A DNA stretch of 56,690 nt from JAKQIM01 sp964633225 (GCA_964633225.1 CAZWFQ010000018.1:1-56690), one strand, 5' to 3'. Shown: positions 33,000 to 42,014, counted from the stretch's first letter. Notes: generated by a model not told the origin, from the sequence alone. Numbers and translations are program-made.

Positions 33000-35192
33000 T
33001 CACAAATCGTCCCCAAACATCAGCTTGGGTTTCGGCAACGGTTTTTTGTCAAGCTCCCGCCTTTGTGTGATAAACCATTCTTGGATATTGATCGGCGTCT
33101 CATTCTCTGCCGGATACAACCGGCAGTAAGAACCATCTGGCAGCATATGCCGGGCCTTGAGGTTATCCTTCAAATACATCCCTAAGATATCCTCACGAAT
33201 ATGCCGGATCATTTCTTGGTCGCGAACCGGGAACAAGACTTCAACCCGGCGATCTATATTACGCGGCATCAAATCGGCGCTGCCCAGATATATCTGAGGA
33301 TCTCCTCCATTTCGGAAGCAATAGACACGGCTATGCTCTAAGAAACGCCCCAAAATGCTGGTCACGTGAATGTTGTCACTGATACCCGGTAAGCCGGGCC
33401 GCAAACAGCAAATTCCTCGCACCAGCAAATCCACCTGCACTCCAGCTTGCGAGGCTCGGTAGAGGTGTTGAATCATCGCCTTATCCACCAGTGAATTGAC
33501 CTTGAAGATCAAATGCCCAGGCTCCCCACGCAATTGATGATCTATCTCGCGCTGGATCAACGCTTCCATCCTGGAACGCAAATTGATTGGCGCAACCAAC
33601 AACTTACGATAGCTTTCTTTGGCCGAGTAACCAGTCAAGTAGTTGAACAAATCAGTTGCATCTGCCCCCATGTCCTCGTCACAAGTGAACATCCCCATGT
33701 CTTCGTAAAGCATGGCTGTCACCGCGTTGTAGTTCCCCGTTGCCATGTGCAAGTACCGGCGAATCCCATCCCCCTCTTTCCGAATCACCAGGGCAATTTT
33801 AGAATGCGTTTTCAGACCCAGCAAGCCATAGATAACGTGCACACCTTCACGTTCAAGCGTTTTTGCCCATCCAATATTGCTTTCCTCATCAAAACGCGCC
33901 TTCAATTCAACCAAAACGGCCACTTGCTTGCCATTCTCGGCAGCTTCCAGCAAGACATCTACAACGGGAGGCTTTTTTCCAACACGATACAACGTTTGTT
34001 TGATGGCTAATACATCTGGATCTCTGGCAGCAGCGCGCAAAAAGTCAATCACCGGCATAAAAGAATCATACGGGTGGTGCAACAGTGTATCGCCCCGGCG
34101 GATAGCGGCAAAGATATTGCTGGCTTCATCATCCTTATGAAGGCCATTTGGATAGGTTGGCTTGAAAGGAGCATCTTTCAAATCGAAACGGTCCAGACCA
34201 TGCAAACTCATCAGGCTGCTTAACGCCAGCGGGCCATTCATTGTGTAAATATCGTTACGGTCCAGCTCAAGGTTTTCTAACAATATCTCGCGGATATGAC
34301 CCGGCATGGCATCTGTCACCGTCAGGCGCACAACAGAACCAAAACGTCTCTGGCGCACAGTTTGCTCCATGGTCTCCAATAAGTCAGCTGCTTCCAGTTC
34401 TTGGATGACCATGTCCGCATCGCGCGTAACCCGAAAAGGATGCGCCTCCACCACTGCCATTCCCGGAAAAAGCACCTTCAGATTTGAAGCAATCAACTGC
34501 TCAAGCCACACAAAATAATGCTTTGCCGGCGCCGTACCATCCTTGCGCACCCCTCCAGACGATCGTGTAATCGGCACCAGCCGAGGCAAGGTGCCAGGCA
34601 CCTTGATGCGCGCAAAATGCTCGCGCCCCTTTTTATCCCGGATCAACACAGCCAGGTTTAAGCTCAAGTTTGAAATATGCGGGAAGGGATGACCAGGGTC
34701 AAAAGCCAGGGGCGTAAGCACCGGGAAAACAACATCCTTAAAATAATCTTCTGCAAACTCACGCTGTTTATTGGTCAGTTCGCGATAATCTAACAAGTAA
34801 ATGCCCGCTTTGCGTAAAGCCGGCTTCAATTCATCGCGCAAACATTCGCGCGACTCGTTCATGATCTGAGTAGCCATCTTGCGGATCGCGGCCAACTGCT
34901 CAGCAGGCGACATACCATCAGGAGTGACCTCATAAATTCCCGCGTCAACTTGCTTCTTGACCCCTGCAGTGCGTACCATATAGAACTCATCCAGGTTCGA
35001 GCTAACAATCGAGAGGAATTTGACCCGCTCTAACAGTGGGGTGCGCTCATCGCGGGCCTCTTGCAGTACACGCCGCTGAAATTCCAGCAAGCTAAGCTCG
35101 CGGTTTATATACAATTCTGGGCGCTCAAGTTCTGCCGTTGGTGGTGGCTGTAACTGAGGCTGCGCAATGGGTGCAGACGGTTTTTTAACCAT
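33000..35192 (-). CDS. ppk1: Polyphosphate kinase 1
   Basis: A 730-residue enzyme that makes polyphosphate from ATP reversibly. The N-terminal domain starts YINRELSLLEFQRRVL, then SNLDEFYMVRTAGVKKQ. The head domain shows HPFPHISNLSLNLAV and HHPYDSF. The two phospholipase-D-like domains carry the phospho-acceptor His (LKTHSKIALVIRKE) and a conserved HVTSILGRFLEHSRVYCFRNGG. The ATG at 35192 is probable, though its ribosome-binding site is weak. It overlaps neither neighbour and follows the ppk2 gene by 13 nt, so three polyphosphate kinases are in one unit. Confidence 0.95.
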   Translation of the reverse strand: MVKKPSAPIAQPQLQPPPTAELERPELYINRELSLLEFQRRVLQEARDERTPLLERVKFLSIVSSNLDEFYMVRTAGVKKQVDAGIYEVTPDGMSPAEQLAAIRKMATQIMNESRECLRDELKPALRKAGIYLLDYRELTNKQREFAEDYFKDVVFPVLTPLAFDPGHPFPHISNLSLNLAVLIRDKKGREHFARIKVPGTLPRLVPITRSSGGVRKDGTAPAKHYFVWLEQLIASNLKVLFPGMAVVEAHPFRVTRDADMVIQELEAADLLETMEQTVRQRRFGSVVRLTVTDAMPGHIREILLENLELDRNDIYTMNGPLALSSLMSLHGLDRFDLKDAPFKPTYPNGLHKDDEASNIFAAIRRGDTLLHHPYDSFMPVIDFLRAAARDPDVLAIKQTLYRVGKKPPVVDVLLEAAENGKQVAVLVELKARFDEESNIGWAKTLEREGVHVIYGLLGLKTHSKIALVIRKEGDGIRRYLHMATGNYNAVTAMLYEDMGMFTCDEDMGADATDLFNYLTGYSAKESYRKLLVAPINLRSRMEALIQREIDHQLRGEPGHLIFKVNSLVDKAMIQHLYRASQAGVQVDLLVRGICCLRPGLPGISDNIHVTSILGRFLEHSRVYCFRNGGDPQIYLGSADLMPRNIDRRVEVLFPVRDQEMIRHIREDILGMYLKDNLKARHMLPDGSYCRLYPAENETPINIQEWFITQRRELDKKPLPKPKLMFGDDL

Positions 35193-35205
35193 GACTAGCT
35201 GCCAA

Positions 35206-36000
35206 TCATTTACTAGATTTTTCCTTGCTCTTTTTGCCACCTGGCTTCTTGTGCCTAGCTGGCTTATCAAGACTGAGCGCTTTGAATGGATCATATTCCA
35301 AGGCTTTACTCAGTTGTTCCACCAGTGTTTTTAGCACTTTGATCCGCGCATAATCCTTAGAATTCCCCTCAACAATCGTCCACGGTGCGCTCAGCGTACT
35401 CGTCTTCAGGATCATATCCTCTACAGCCTGGGCATACAGATCCCACTTTTCGCGATTCCGCCAATCCTCGTCCGTCAACTTCCAACTGCGCAGTTTATCC
35501 CCCGAACGCGATTCAAAGCGCCGAAGTTGCTCATCTTTGCCAATATGAACCCAGAATTTCAATAGGATCGTACCATAATCAACTAATTGGCGTTCAAACT
35601 GGTTGATTTCGCGGTAGGCGCGCTTCCACTCATCTTCGGTGCAAAAGCCCTCGATTCGCTCTACCATTACCCGCCCATACCAAGAACGGTCAAAAATCGC
35701 AACCTGGCCGCATTCGGGCAAACGCCTCCAAAAACGCCATAGGTAATGATGGGTCGCATCGTCGCCTTTCGGGGCTGCAATTGGATATACCACGTAACCG
35801 CGCGGGTCCAATTTTTCGGTCACCCGCTTGATGGCGCCCCCCTTACCAGCTGCGTCCCAACCCTCAAAGACCATCACCACGGGTCTGCGCTGCGTATAAA
35901 CCTGAAAACCCAGCGAGCTCAACGCCACCTGGTAACGAACCAGTTCGCGTGCATAATCTTCTTTACTGATCGTCAGCGAAAGGTCAATGGTTTCAAGCAT
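35206..36000 (-). CDS. ppk2: PPK2-family polyphosphate kinase (copy B)
   Basis: A 264-residue P-loop kinase. Walker A is EGWDAAGKGGAIKR, followed by KLDPRGYVVYPIAAP, the lid and Walker B region IFDRSWYGRVMVERIEG, and WKLTDEDWRNREKW. PPK2 enzymes transfer phosphate between polyphosphate and nucleotides (NMP, NDP or both by class). The length and single domain suggest a class I or III member; class cannot be fixed by eye. A basic Lys-rich tail (about 240-264) may contact polyphosphate. It lies 7 nt after the other PPK2 gene. Confidence 0.92.
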   Translation of the reverse strand: MLETIDLSLTISKEDYARELVRYQVALSSLGFQVYTQRRPVVMVFEGWDAAGKGGAIKRVTEKLDPRGYVVYPIAAPKGDDATHHYLWRFWRRLPECGQVAIFDRSWYGRVMVERIEGFCTEDEWKRAYREINQFERQLVDYGTILLKFWVHIGKDEQLRRFESRSGDKLRSWKLTDEDWRNREKWDLYAQAVEDMILKTSTLSAPWTIVEGNSKDYARIKVLKTLVEQLSKALEYDPFKALSLDKPARHKKPGGKKSKEKSSK

Positions 36001-36007
36001 AAGGCAC

Positions 36008-36898
36008 CTATCTCGAACCTTTCTTTACACCCGGCTTGCTCGACGTCGTCTTGCGGCGCTTTTTCTCCACCACAGGCTCCGCCTGTTTCTCTGGGCTGAT
36101 TGGCTGTTCATCATCATCCCCAGCCTGATCAGCGACCGGCTGAACAACCGCAGCGGAGGCAGGCTCCTCAGGCAAAATGGGCTCGGTAGAGATGCCCAGC
36201 CGCCCTTCTAGCGCTCGAATGATTGTCTCGTAGATCTTGACTCTTGTATGGCGCCGATCAGTTGCTTCCACAATGGTCCAGGGACCCCACTCTGTCTCTG
36301 TACGCTCAAATAATTCTTCATAAGCCATCAACCAATCATCGTAGCGCCGGTGGTGATCCCAATCTTCTGGGGCTACGTGCCAGGCTGTCAGAGGATCCTT
36401 AAGCAATTTATCAAAGCGCTTTTTCTGCTCTTTTTTGCTGATATGCAGGAAAAATTTAATGATCAGGTGTCCGTCATCGGCAATCGTGCGCTCAAAATCC
36501 ACAATATCACGATAGGCGCGCTGCCATGCTTCTTTGGGGATGATATTCTCAACCCGCTCCACCAGAACCCGTCCACACCATGATCGGTCAAAGATGGCCC
36601 ACTCGCCGCGCGCCGGCAGCTTGAGCCAGAAGCGCCATAACCAGGGATGGTTTTTCTCGTAGGTGCGCGCCGCCCGTATTGGGTAAAGCTTGAACCCACG
36701 CGGGTCTAACGGGCCGGTCAATGATTGGATCGACGTCCCCTTCCCAGCCGCATCCCAACCTTCAAAGAGGATCACAACTGGGATGCCCGCATCCCACGAC
36801 TTTTTCTGAACGGTATACAAACGCTCTTCCAAGGCAGGCGTGATCCGCTTGTAGGTATCTTTATCCAAAGCTTTGGTCAGGTCAATTTTTTCTAGCAT
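36008..36898 (-). CDS. ppk2: PPK2-family polyphosphate kinase (copy A)
   Basis: A 296-residue PPK2 paralogue of the next gene. It has Walker A EGWDAAGKGTSIQ, PLDPRGFKLYPI, IFDRSWCGRVLVERVEN and WHVAPEDWDHHRRYDDW, plus an acidic/Pro-rich then basic C-terminal extension (about 250-296, ending KKRRKTTSSKPGVKKGSR). The lid motif has Cys where copy B has Tyr (DRSWCGR). The two copies may differ in nucleotide preference. GAGGAG lies 10 nt before the ATG. It opens the ppk unit. Confidence 0.92.
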   Translation of the reverse strand: MLEKIDLTKALDKDTYKRITPALEERLYTVQKKSWDAGIPVVILFEGWDAAGKGTSIQSLTGPLDPRGFKLYPIRAARTYEKNHPWLWRFWLKLPARGEWAIFDRSWCGRVLVERVENIIPKEAWQRAYRDIVDFERTIADDGHLIIKFFLHISKKEQKKRFDKLLKDPLTAWHVAPEDWDHHRRYDDWLMAYEELFERTETEWGPWTIVEATDRRHTRVKIYETIIRALEGRLGISTEPILPEEPASAAVVQPVADQAGDDDEQPISPEKQAEPVVEKKRRKTTSSKPGVKKGSR

Positions 36899-36938
36899 AT
36901 GAAGCTGCTCCTCACTGACAAAACCCGCACTTGTTGAT

Positions 36939-36967
36939 ATTGTATAGTTATTTGTTTAATTGCGCAA
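36939..36967 (-). promoter_or_regulatory. Possible promoter TTGCGC-N17-TACAAT for the ppk genes
   Basis: On the minus strand TTGCGC (36967-36962), 17 nt and TACAAT (36944-36939). Read-through from the pst operon is also possible because no terminator separates them. Confidence 0.4.
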
Positions 36968-36972
36968 TAACC

Positions 36973-37728
36973 TTAACCAAACCGGCCTTCCACATAATCT
37001 TCTGTGCGCTTGTCTTTTGGGGTCAAGAATATCTCTTTCCCTGGCGAATACTCCACCAGCTCGCCTTGCAAGAAAAAGGCTGCATAATCAGCCGTACGCG
37101 CCGCTTGCTGAATCGAATGCGGCACCAGAATGATTGTGTACTGCTTTTTCAATTCTTCCAGAGAAGCTTCTACTTTTGCAGTTGAGATTGGATCCAGGCC
37201 CGAAGTGGGTTCATCCAACAAGATGATCTCCGGCTTGAGTACCAGGCTGCGCGCCAGGCACAGGCGCTGCTGCTGGCCTCCAGACAAGGCTACCGCTGGA
37301 TCACCGAGACGATCCTTGACCTCATCCCATAAGGCCGCCTGTATTAAACTCGTCTCAACAGCCTCGTCATGGATCTGCTTCCGGTGTTCTCCTGCCAGCT
37401 CTAAGCCATAAGTCAGGTTTTCACGGATACTCATCGGCAGCACCACTGGGCGGGCAAAAACCATTCCCACGCGCCGCCTCAGGGCGATCACATCGACCTT
37501 GGGGTCAAGTATATTTTGTCCATCCAATAACACCCGGCCTGCCATCAATACAACATCCGCCAGGTCATTCAGCCGATTGAGAACTCGCAAAAGGGTAGAT
37601 TTACCACCGCCGGCCGGCCCAAATAACACCGTCACCGCATTCGCGGGGATATTTAAGCTGACATTCTTGAGCGACTCGGTGCCATCCGAGTAATAAACTG
37701 ATAAACCATCAATAACAATTTTATCCAT
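36973..37728 (-). CDS. pstB: Phosphate ABC transporter ATPase PstB (copy 1)
   Basis: A 251-residue ABC ATPase. Walker A is GPAGGGKSTLLR, the signature is ALSGGQQQRLCLARSL, Walker B is IILLDEPTSGLDPIST, and the switch His is in VPHSIQQAAR. The C-terminal YSPGKEIFLTPKDKRTEDYVEGRFG is characteristic of PstB. It drives phosphate import by PstCA. It is the last gene of pstS-pstC-pstA-pstB. All ATPase motifs are intact in this copy. Confidence 0.93.
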   Translation of the reverse strand: MDKIVIDGLSVYYSDGTESLKNVSLNIPANAVTVLFGPAGGGKSTLLRVLNRLNDLADVVLMAGRVLLDGQNILDPKVDVIALRRRVGMVFARPVVLPMSIRENLTYGLELAGEHRKQIHDEAVETSLIQAALWDEVKDRLGDPAVALSGGQQQRLCLARSLVLKPEIILLDEPTSGLDPISTAKVEASLEELKKQYTIILVPHSIQQAARTADYAAFFLQGELVEYSPGKEIFLTPKDKRTEDYVEGRFG

Positions 37729-37734
37729 AAGAAA

Positions 37735-38634
37735 TCACCACTGCCTGCGAGCGCGCGCCCGTGAACGGATGGTGGTGGCAACCAGGTTCATACTCAACAC
37801 AAAGAACATCAATACCAATGCCGTACCATATTGAATGCGGATCGGCATTCCAGGCACCTGGGTTGAGATGACAAATAAGTGATAGGGCAAGGCCATGGTG
37901 GCGTCCAGAGGAGAGCCGGGTAAACGTGGCAAGAAGAAAGCTGCCACCGTAAACAGGATGGGAGCGGTTTCGCCGGCCGCCCGTTCCAACCCCAAGATCA
38001 CCCCGGTCAAAATGCCCGGCAGTGCTTGCGGCACTACAATCCGGCGAATCGTCTGCCATTTTGTGCCTCCAAGTGAGATGCTGACCACTCGAAATGACTG
38101 CGGCACCGCTCGCAAGGCTTCCTCAGCCGTGCTGATAATCACCGGTAGGGTCATGATCGACAGAGTCAGTGACCCTGCCAGGATACTGGTGCCAAAATTG
38201 AAAAATAGCACAAATAGCCCCAAACCAAACAATCCGTAAACCACCGATGGGATACCCGCCAGATTGATGATCGCCAGGCGGATCAGTTGCGTCCAGCGGT
38301 TATCAGGGGCATATTCCGAAAGGTAGATAGCCGCTCCAATCCCCAGTGGCACCGCAAAAATAGCCGTTCCCAAGGTCAGGTAAAACGTACCCACAATTGC
38401 CGGCCAGATTCCACCTTCGCGCATTCCGTCATAAGGAAAAGAGAACAGAAAATCCCAGGAAATCGCCGGGGCACCCTGGATGACAATATACCCTACCACT
38501 CCTACAATTGGAATTACTGTGAGCAGTGCGATCAGTGTAACCAACCCAAAGCCCACTCGCTGGACGAGATCACGCGCTTGAGAAGATGACCGCCATCGGG
38601 ATATTCTTTGGATTCTTTGCAGGTTCATACGCAC
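37735..38634 (-). CDS. pstA: Phosphate ABC transporter permease PstA
   Basis: A 299-residue inner-membrane permease with six hydrophobic segments and the coupling motif SLGGTKWQTIRRIVVPQALPGILTGVILGLERAAGETAP, which places it as PstA. The GTG at 38634 and the ATG at 38628 are both possible starts. It pairs with PstC, encoded 15 nt upstream, to form the channel; pstB follows after 6 nt. Confidence 0.94.
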   Translation of the reverse strand: MRMNLQRIQRISRWRSSSQARDLVQRVGFGLVTLIALLTVIPIVGVVGYIVIQGAPAISWDFLFSFPYDGMREGGIWPAIVGTFYLTLGTAIFAVPLGIGAAIYLSEYAPDNRWTQLIRLAIINLAGIPSVVYGLFGLGLFVLFFNFGTSILAGSLTLSIMTLPVIISTAEEALRAVPQSFRVVSISLGGTKWQTIRRIVVPQALPGILTGVILGLERAAGETAPILFTVAAFFLPRLPGSPLDATMALPYHLFVISTQVPGMPIRIQYGTALVLMFFVLSMNLVATTIRSRARARRQW

Positions 38635-38649
38635 TTACCCACTATCTCA

Positions 38650-39570
38650 TCAAGACAGGATCCGCTCAGAGCGCTTCTGCTGGCGAAAGACCACCGCCGA
38701 AGCAGTCACATTGATCGTCAGAGAGATCAAAAACAAAATGATGCCAATTAAAAACAACACGTGATAATGCTCGCTGCCATTAGCCACTTCGCCCATCTCG
38801 GCTGCAATGGACGCCGTCATGGTGCGCACAGGCGAGAACAACGCAGAGAGGCCAATTGGCAGCACCGCCGCGTTGCCAGTGACCATCATCACCGCCATCG
38901 TCTCGCCGATCGCCCGGCCAATCCCCAGCATAATGGCAGTCAGTACACCAGAGCGCGCGGCCGGCAAGGTTACGCGCCAGATTGTCTGCCATTTCGTTGC
39001 ACCCAAAGCCAGGGCTGCATCCCGGTAAGATTTTGGCACCGCGTCCAACGCGTCTTCTGCCACCGATACAATCGTAGGGATGGCAATCCCCCCCAGCAAA
39101 ATACCGCCAGTAAATGCAGTCAACCCCGTTGGCAGGTCCAAAAACTGGCGTAGGAAGGGTGAGAGCGCCAGGATGCCCAAAAAGCCAAGCACCACCGAGG
39201 GCAAGCCGCCCAGCACCTCCACCAGGGGCTTCAAGATATCCCGCGCCCAGCGCGGTGCAATCTCTGCAATAAATATCGCCGTACCAATCCCTACCGGCAC
39301 AGCAATGATCGCCGCTCCCAACGTCACCATGATCGAACCGCCAATCAGCGGCAAGACCCCATAATATGCCTCGATTGGATACCATCTTGTACCCAGCAAA
39401 GAATCCAGCGCGATCTTGTCTTTTCCAAACAGAGTTGGAAGCCCTTCGCTAAGCAAGAAGAAAAGGATCAACGCAACAAAAATAATGGCCGAATAGCCAG
39501 AAACTTTGATCAGGCGTGTAATAACGAATTCAACTGCTTCGGGCAACCAGTTCTTTTTCTGCATAGGCAT
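38650..39570 (-). CDS. pstC: Phosphate ABC transporter permease PstC
   Basis: A 306-residue membrane permease with six hydrophobic segments and the coupling loop ALGATKWQTIWRVTLPAARSGVLTAIMLGIGRAIGETMAVMMVTG. The ATG at 39570 overlaps the pstS stop by one base (TGATG), so translation is coupled. It is partner to PstA. Confidence 0.94.
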   Translation of the reverse strand: MPMQKKNWLPEAVEFVITRLIKVSGYSAIIFVALILFFLLSEGLPTLFGKDKIALDSLLGTRWYPIEAYYGVLPLIGGSIMVTLGAAIIAVPVGIGTAIFIAEIAPRWARDILKPLVEVLGGLPSVVLGFLGILALSPFLRQFLDLPTGLTAFTGGILLGGIAIPTIVSVAEDALDAVPKSYRDAALALGATKWQTIWRVTLPAARSGVLTAIMLGIGRAIGETMAVMMVTGNAAVLPIGLSALFSPVRTMTASIAAEMGEVANGSEHYHVLFLIGIILFLISLTINVTASAVVFRQQKRSERILS

Positions 39571-40460
39571 CAGCGAGTTATCACCGGCACAAATCCCAAA
39601 TCCGTGATGATGTCTTGGGCATCCGGCGAAAGGATCCAATCCAGGTATTCTTTTACCACACCCGCAGGCTCATTGGCCGTATACATGTAAAGGTCACGAG
39701 CGATAGGGTAATTTCCATCGTTAACCGATTCGGCCGAGGGCAGCACGTAAGGTCCTGACGAATTGCTCCCCACTGCCACCACCTTCACATTCTCAGTGAC
39801 ATAGCCCAACCCATCATACCCAATGGCGTTGGGGTTGTCGCTCACCTCTGCAATAATCCCCTCAGAAGATGGCAACAGCAAAGTATCCTGTGAAAACAGC
39901 GTCTCATTATCACTCTGCCCTAGGCGCAAGACCACTTCCAAGAAATAGATGTGCGTGCCAGAATTCGTTTCGCGCGACAGCCGCACAATTGGCCGATCCT
40001 CACCACCGATCTCTTGCCAATTATCAATTTTTCCGCTGTAAATATCTGAGATTTGCTGTAGTGTAAGCTGGTCGATCGGGTTCTCTTTGTTGATGATCAC
40101 TGCAATCGCGTCACGTGCAATCACAAATTCAACCGGATCAGCTCCATTCGTCTGCGCCTCTCTCAATTCCTCATCTTTGATTTGACGAGATGCGTTTGCA
40201 ATATCCACCGTCCCATTGATCAAGGCTGCAATCCCCGTGCCGCTCCCGCCACCAGTGACAGAGATACGGACCTCAGGGTGTAGACTCTGATATGCCTCGG
40301 CCCAAGCCAGGGCCAGGTTTACAATGGTATCAGAGCCCTTATTTTCGATAGAAGCTGTCGCCTCCGTGAGTTCTTCCGTGTTTGGCAAATCCACTTCCGA
40401 GGTACACGCCGCCAACACAATGACCAACAGCAACAGTTGCAGCAAATATACAGGTTTCAT
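39570..40460 (-). CDS. pstS: Phosphate-binding lipoprotein PstS
   Basis: A 296-residue extracellular receptor. The lipobox is VLAAC at about residue 19. The phosphate-binding fold shows ENKGSDTIVNLALAWAEAY, TGGGSGTGIAALINGTVDIANASR, SRETNSGTHIYF and SSEGIIAEVSDNPNAIGYDGLGYV. The ATG at 40460 is preceded by TATAAT after 7 nt, so a leaderless start is predicted; an earlier start at 40487 would precede the promoter. It heads the pstSCAB operon. Confidence 0.95.
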   Translation of the reverse strand: MKPVYLLQLLLLVIVLAACTSEVDLPNTEELTEATASIENKGSDTIVNLALAWAEAYQSLHPEVRISVTGGGSGTGIAALINGTVDIANASRQIKDEELREAQTNGADPVEFVIARDAIAVIINKENPIDQLTLQQISDIYSGKIDNWQEIGGEDRPIVRLSRETNSGTHIYFLEVVLRLGQSDNETLFSQDTLLLPSSEGIIAEVSDNPNAIGYDGLGYVTENVKVVAVGSNSSGPYVLPSAESVNDGNYPIARDLYMYTANEPAGVVKEYLDWILSPDAQDIITDLGFVPVITR

Positions 40461-40467
40461 CGGGCGG

Positions 40468-40496
40468 ATTATAGTCTTGTTTTCCAAGCATCACAA
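40468..40496 (-). promoter_or_regulatory. Promoter TTGTGA-N17-TATAAT of pstSCAB
   Basis: On the minus strand TTGTGA (40496-40491), 17 nt and TATAAT (40473-40468); the ATG follows after 7 nt. The spacer contains an inverted repeat CTTG-TTTTC-CAAG (40476-40488), a possible binding site for a phosphate-response regulator. Confidence 0.65.
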
Positions 40497-40526
40497 GGCA
40501 ATTCCCCGAGAAATAGCAGAATCGGG

Positions 40527-40532
40527 TAAAAT
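40527..40532 (+). promoter_or_regulatory. -10 element TAAAAT of the divergent pstB-phoU unit
   Basis: TAAAAT lies 8 nt before the ATG at 40541. The two pst units diverge from an 80-bp region, so one site can control both. Confidence 0.4.
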
Positions 40533-40540
40533 GATTGGTA

Positions 40541-41308
40541 ATGGACGAGCCCTTACCAATCATTCAAACCATTGGCCTGGATTTTTACTACGGACCATCG
40601 CTGGCACTCCACCAGATCACCATGGATGTTTACCCTCAAAAGGTGACCGCTTTGATTGGGCCCTCAGGCTGCGGCAAATCAACCTTTTTGCGCTGCCTGA
40701 ACCGCATGAACGATACCATCCCTGGCACTCGCGTGGTTGGAGAAATCAGGCTGGATGGCCAGAACATTTACGAGGACGATATTGACATCGCCAGACTGCG
40801 GCAACGCGTTGTAATGGTCTTCCAAAAGCCCAACCCTTTTCCGCAATCGGTTTTTGATAATGTTGCCTTTGGGCCCCGAGCAGTAGGCCTGGCCCGGAAA
40901 CGCACCGATCTACAAGCAATCGTTGAACAGAGCCTGACACAAGCAGCCTTATGGGATGAGGTAAAAGACCACCTGGATGACAACGCCCTGAGTCTTTCGC
41001 TAGGGCAACAACAGCGCCTATGTATTGCCCGCCTGTTGGCCGTTCACCCAGATGTGATTCTGATGGACGAGCCAGCTTCAGCGCTCGATCCAATTGCCAC
41101 GCTGCGCATCGAAGAACTGATCGATGAGCTCAAGGCCCAATATACAATCGTGATTGTAACGCACAACATGCAGCAAGCAGGGCGTATATCCGATTTTACG
41201 GGGCTGTTTTGGCTTGGGGAACTGATTGAGTATTCATCAACCGACCAAATGTTCACACGCCCCAAGAAAGAAATCACCGAGGATTACATTACAGGTCGCA
41301 TGGGATAG
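40541..41308 (+). CDS. pstB: PstB-like ABC ATPase (copy 2), altered signature motif
   Basis: A 255-residue PstB paralogue. Walker A is GPSGCGKSTFLRCLNRMND, Walker B is VILMDEPASALDPIA, and the switch His is in VTHNMQQAGR. The signature reads LSLGQQQRLCIARLL in place of LSGGQQQR, the first Gly being Leu. ABC signature Gly residues contact ATP across the dimer, so ATPase activity may be reduced. The C-terminus keeps the PstB form (YSSTDQMFTRPKKEITEDYITGRMG). It is next to phoU and divergent from pstSCAB. It may form mixed dimers with copy 1. Confidence 0.9.
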   Translation: MDEPLPIIQTIGLDFYYGPSLALHQITMDVYPQKVTALIGPSGCGKSTFLRCLNRMNDTIPGTRVVGEIRLDGQNIYEDDIDIARLRQRVVMVFQKPNPFPQSVFDNVAFGPRAVGLARKRTDLQAIVEQSLTQAALWDEVKDHLDDNALSLSLGQQQRLCIARLLAVHPDVILMDEPASALDPIATLRIEELIDELKAQYTIVIVTHNMQQAGRISDFTGLFWLGELIEYSSTDQMFTRPKKEITEDYITGRMG

Positions 41309-41329
41309 ACCCATTTCTGGAGGTATAGA

Positions 41330-41998
41330 ATGTCCACTCACAGTTTACGCGCAACCTTCGATCGTGAATTTGATGAAATCCGCCAAGAATTCTACAAAAT
41401 GAGTCTGATGGTTGTTGAGGCCATTCAAAGATCCATTGCCGCTCTCAAGGAGCGCGATACCAAGCTAGCAGAAGAAATCATTCAGAGTGACCAACAGATC
41501 AATAAACAGCGCTTCGGTATCGAAGAGGCCTGCCTGGCACTAATCGCCACCCAACAACCCGCCGCAACTGATTTGCGCGAGATTGTAGCCATCATGCACA
41601 TGGTTGTTGATATGGAGCGCATGGGAGATCACGCCGCCGGGATCGCCAAAACAGTGATCATGATGGAAGAAGAACCGTTGCTCAAAACCCTCAAGAAGAT
41701 CCCCAGGATGGGCGAAATCAGCTGCCAAATGCTTGAAGAAAGCATCCAGGCTTTCGAAAAGCGCGACATGGAATGGGCGCGTCAAATTGCAGATCGCGAT
41801 GCAGAGATGGACGAACTATACCAGGAGGTTTTTCACCGCTTGATCAAGATCATGGCAAAAGATAAAGACATGATCACTCGCTGCACCTACTTAATGTGGT
41901 GTGCTCACAACCTGGAGCGAATTGCAGATCGGGTAACCAATATTGCTGAACAGATCATCTTCATCAATACCGGCAGCCTGGGAGAATTGAACTCTTGA
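41330..41998 (+). CDS. phoU: Phosphate uptake regulator PhoU
   Basis: A 222-residue all-helical protein of two PhoU repeats, with metal-binding E/DxxxD motifs in VVDMERMGDHAAGI and CAHNLERIADRVTNI. PhoU restrains Pst transport and the phosphate-sensing kinase when phosphate is plentiful. It follows pstB copy 2 by 21 nt with TGGAGG before the ATG. No phoR/phoB-type pair is in the window. Confidence 0.95.
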   Translation: MSTHSLRATFDREFDEIRQEFYKMSLMVVEAIQRSIAALKERDTKLAEEIIQSDQQINKQRFGIEEACLALIATQQPAATDLREIVAIMHMVVDMERMGDHAAGIAKTVIMMEEEPLLKTLKKIPRMGEISCQMLEESIQAFEKRDMEWARQIADRDAEMDELYQEVFHRLIKIMAKDKDMITRCTYLMWCAHNLERIADRVTNIAEQIIFINTGSLGELNS

Positions 41999-42014
41999 AA
42001 TAGCAACAATAAGA

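Noticed and set aside
36959..36968. ATTGCGCAAT palindrome before the ppk genes
   Set aside because: Only 10 bp, part of it fits a -35 element, and there is no second copy; too little to call a regulator site.
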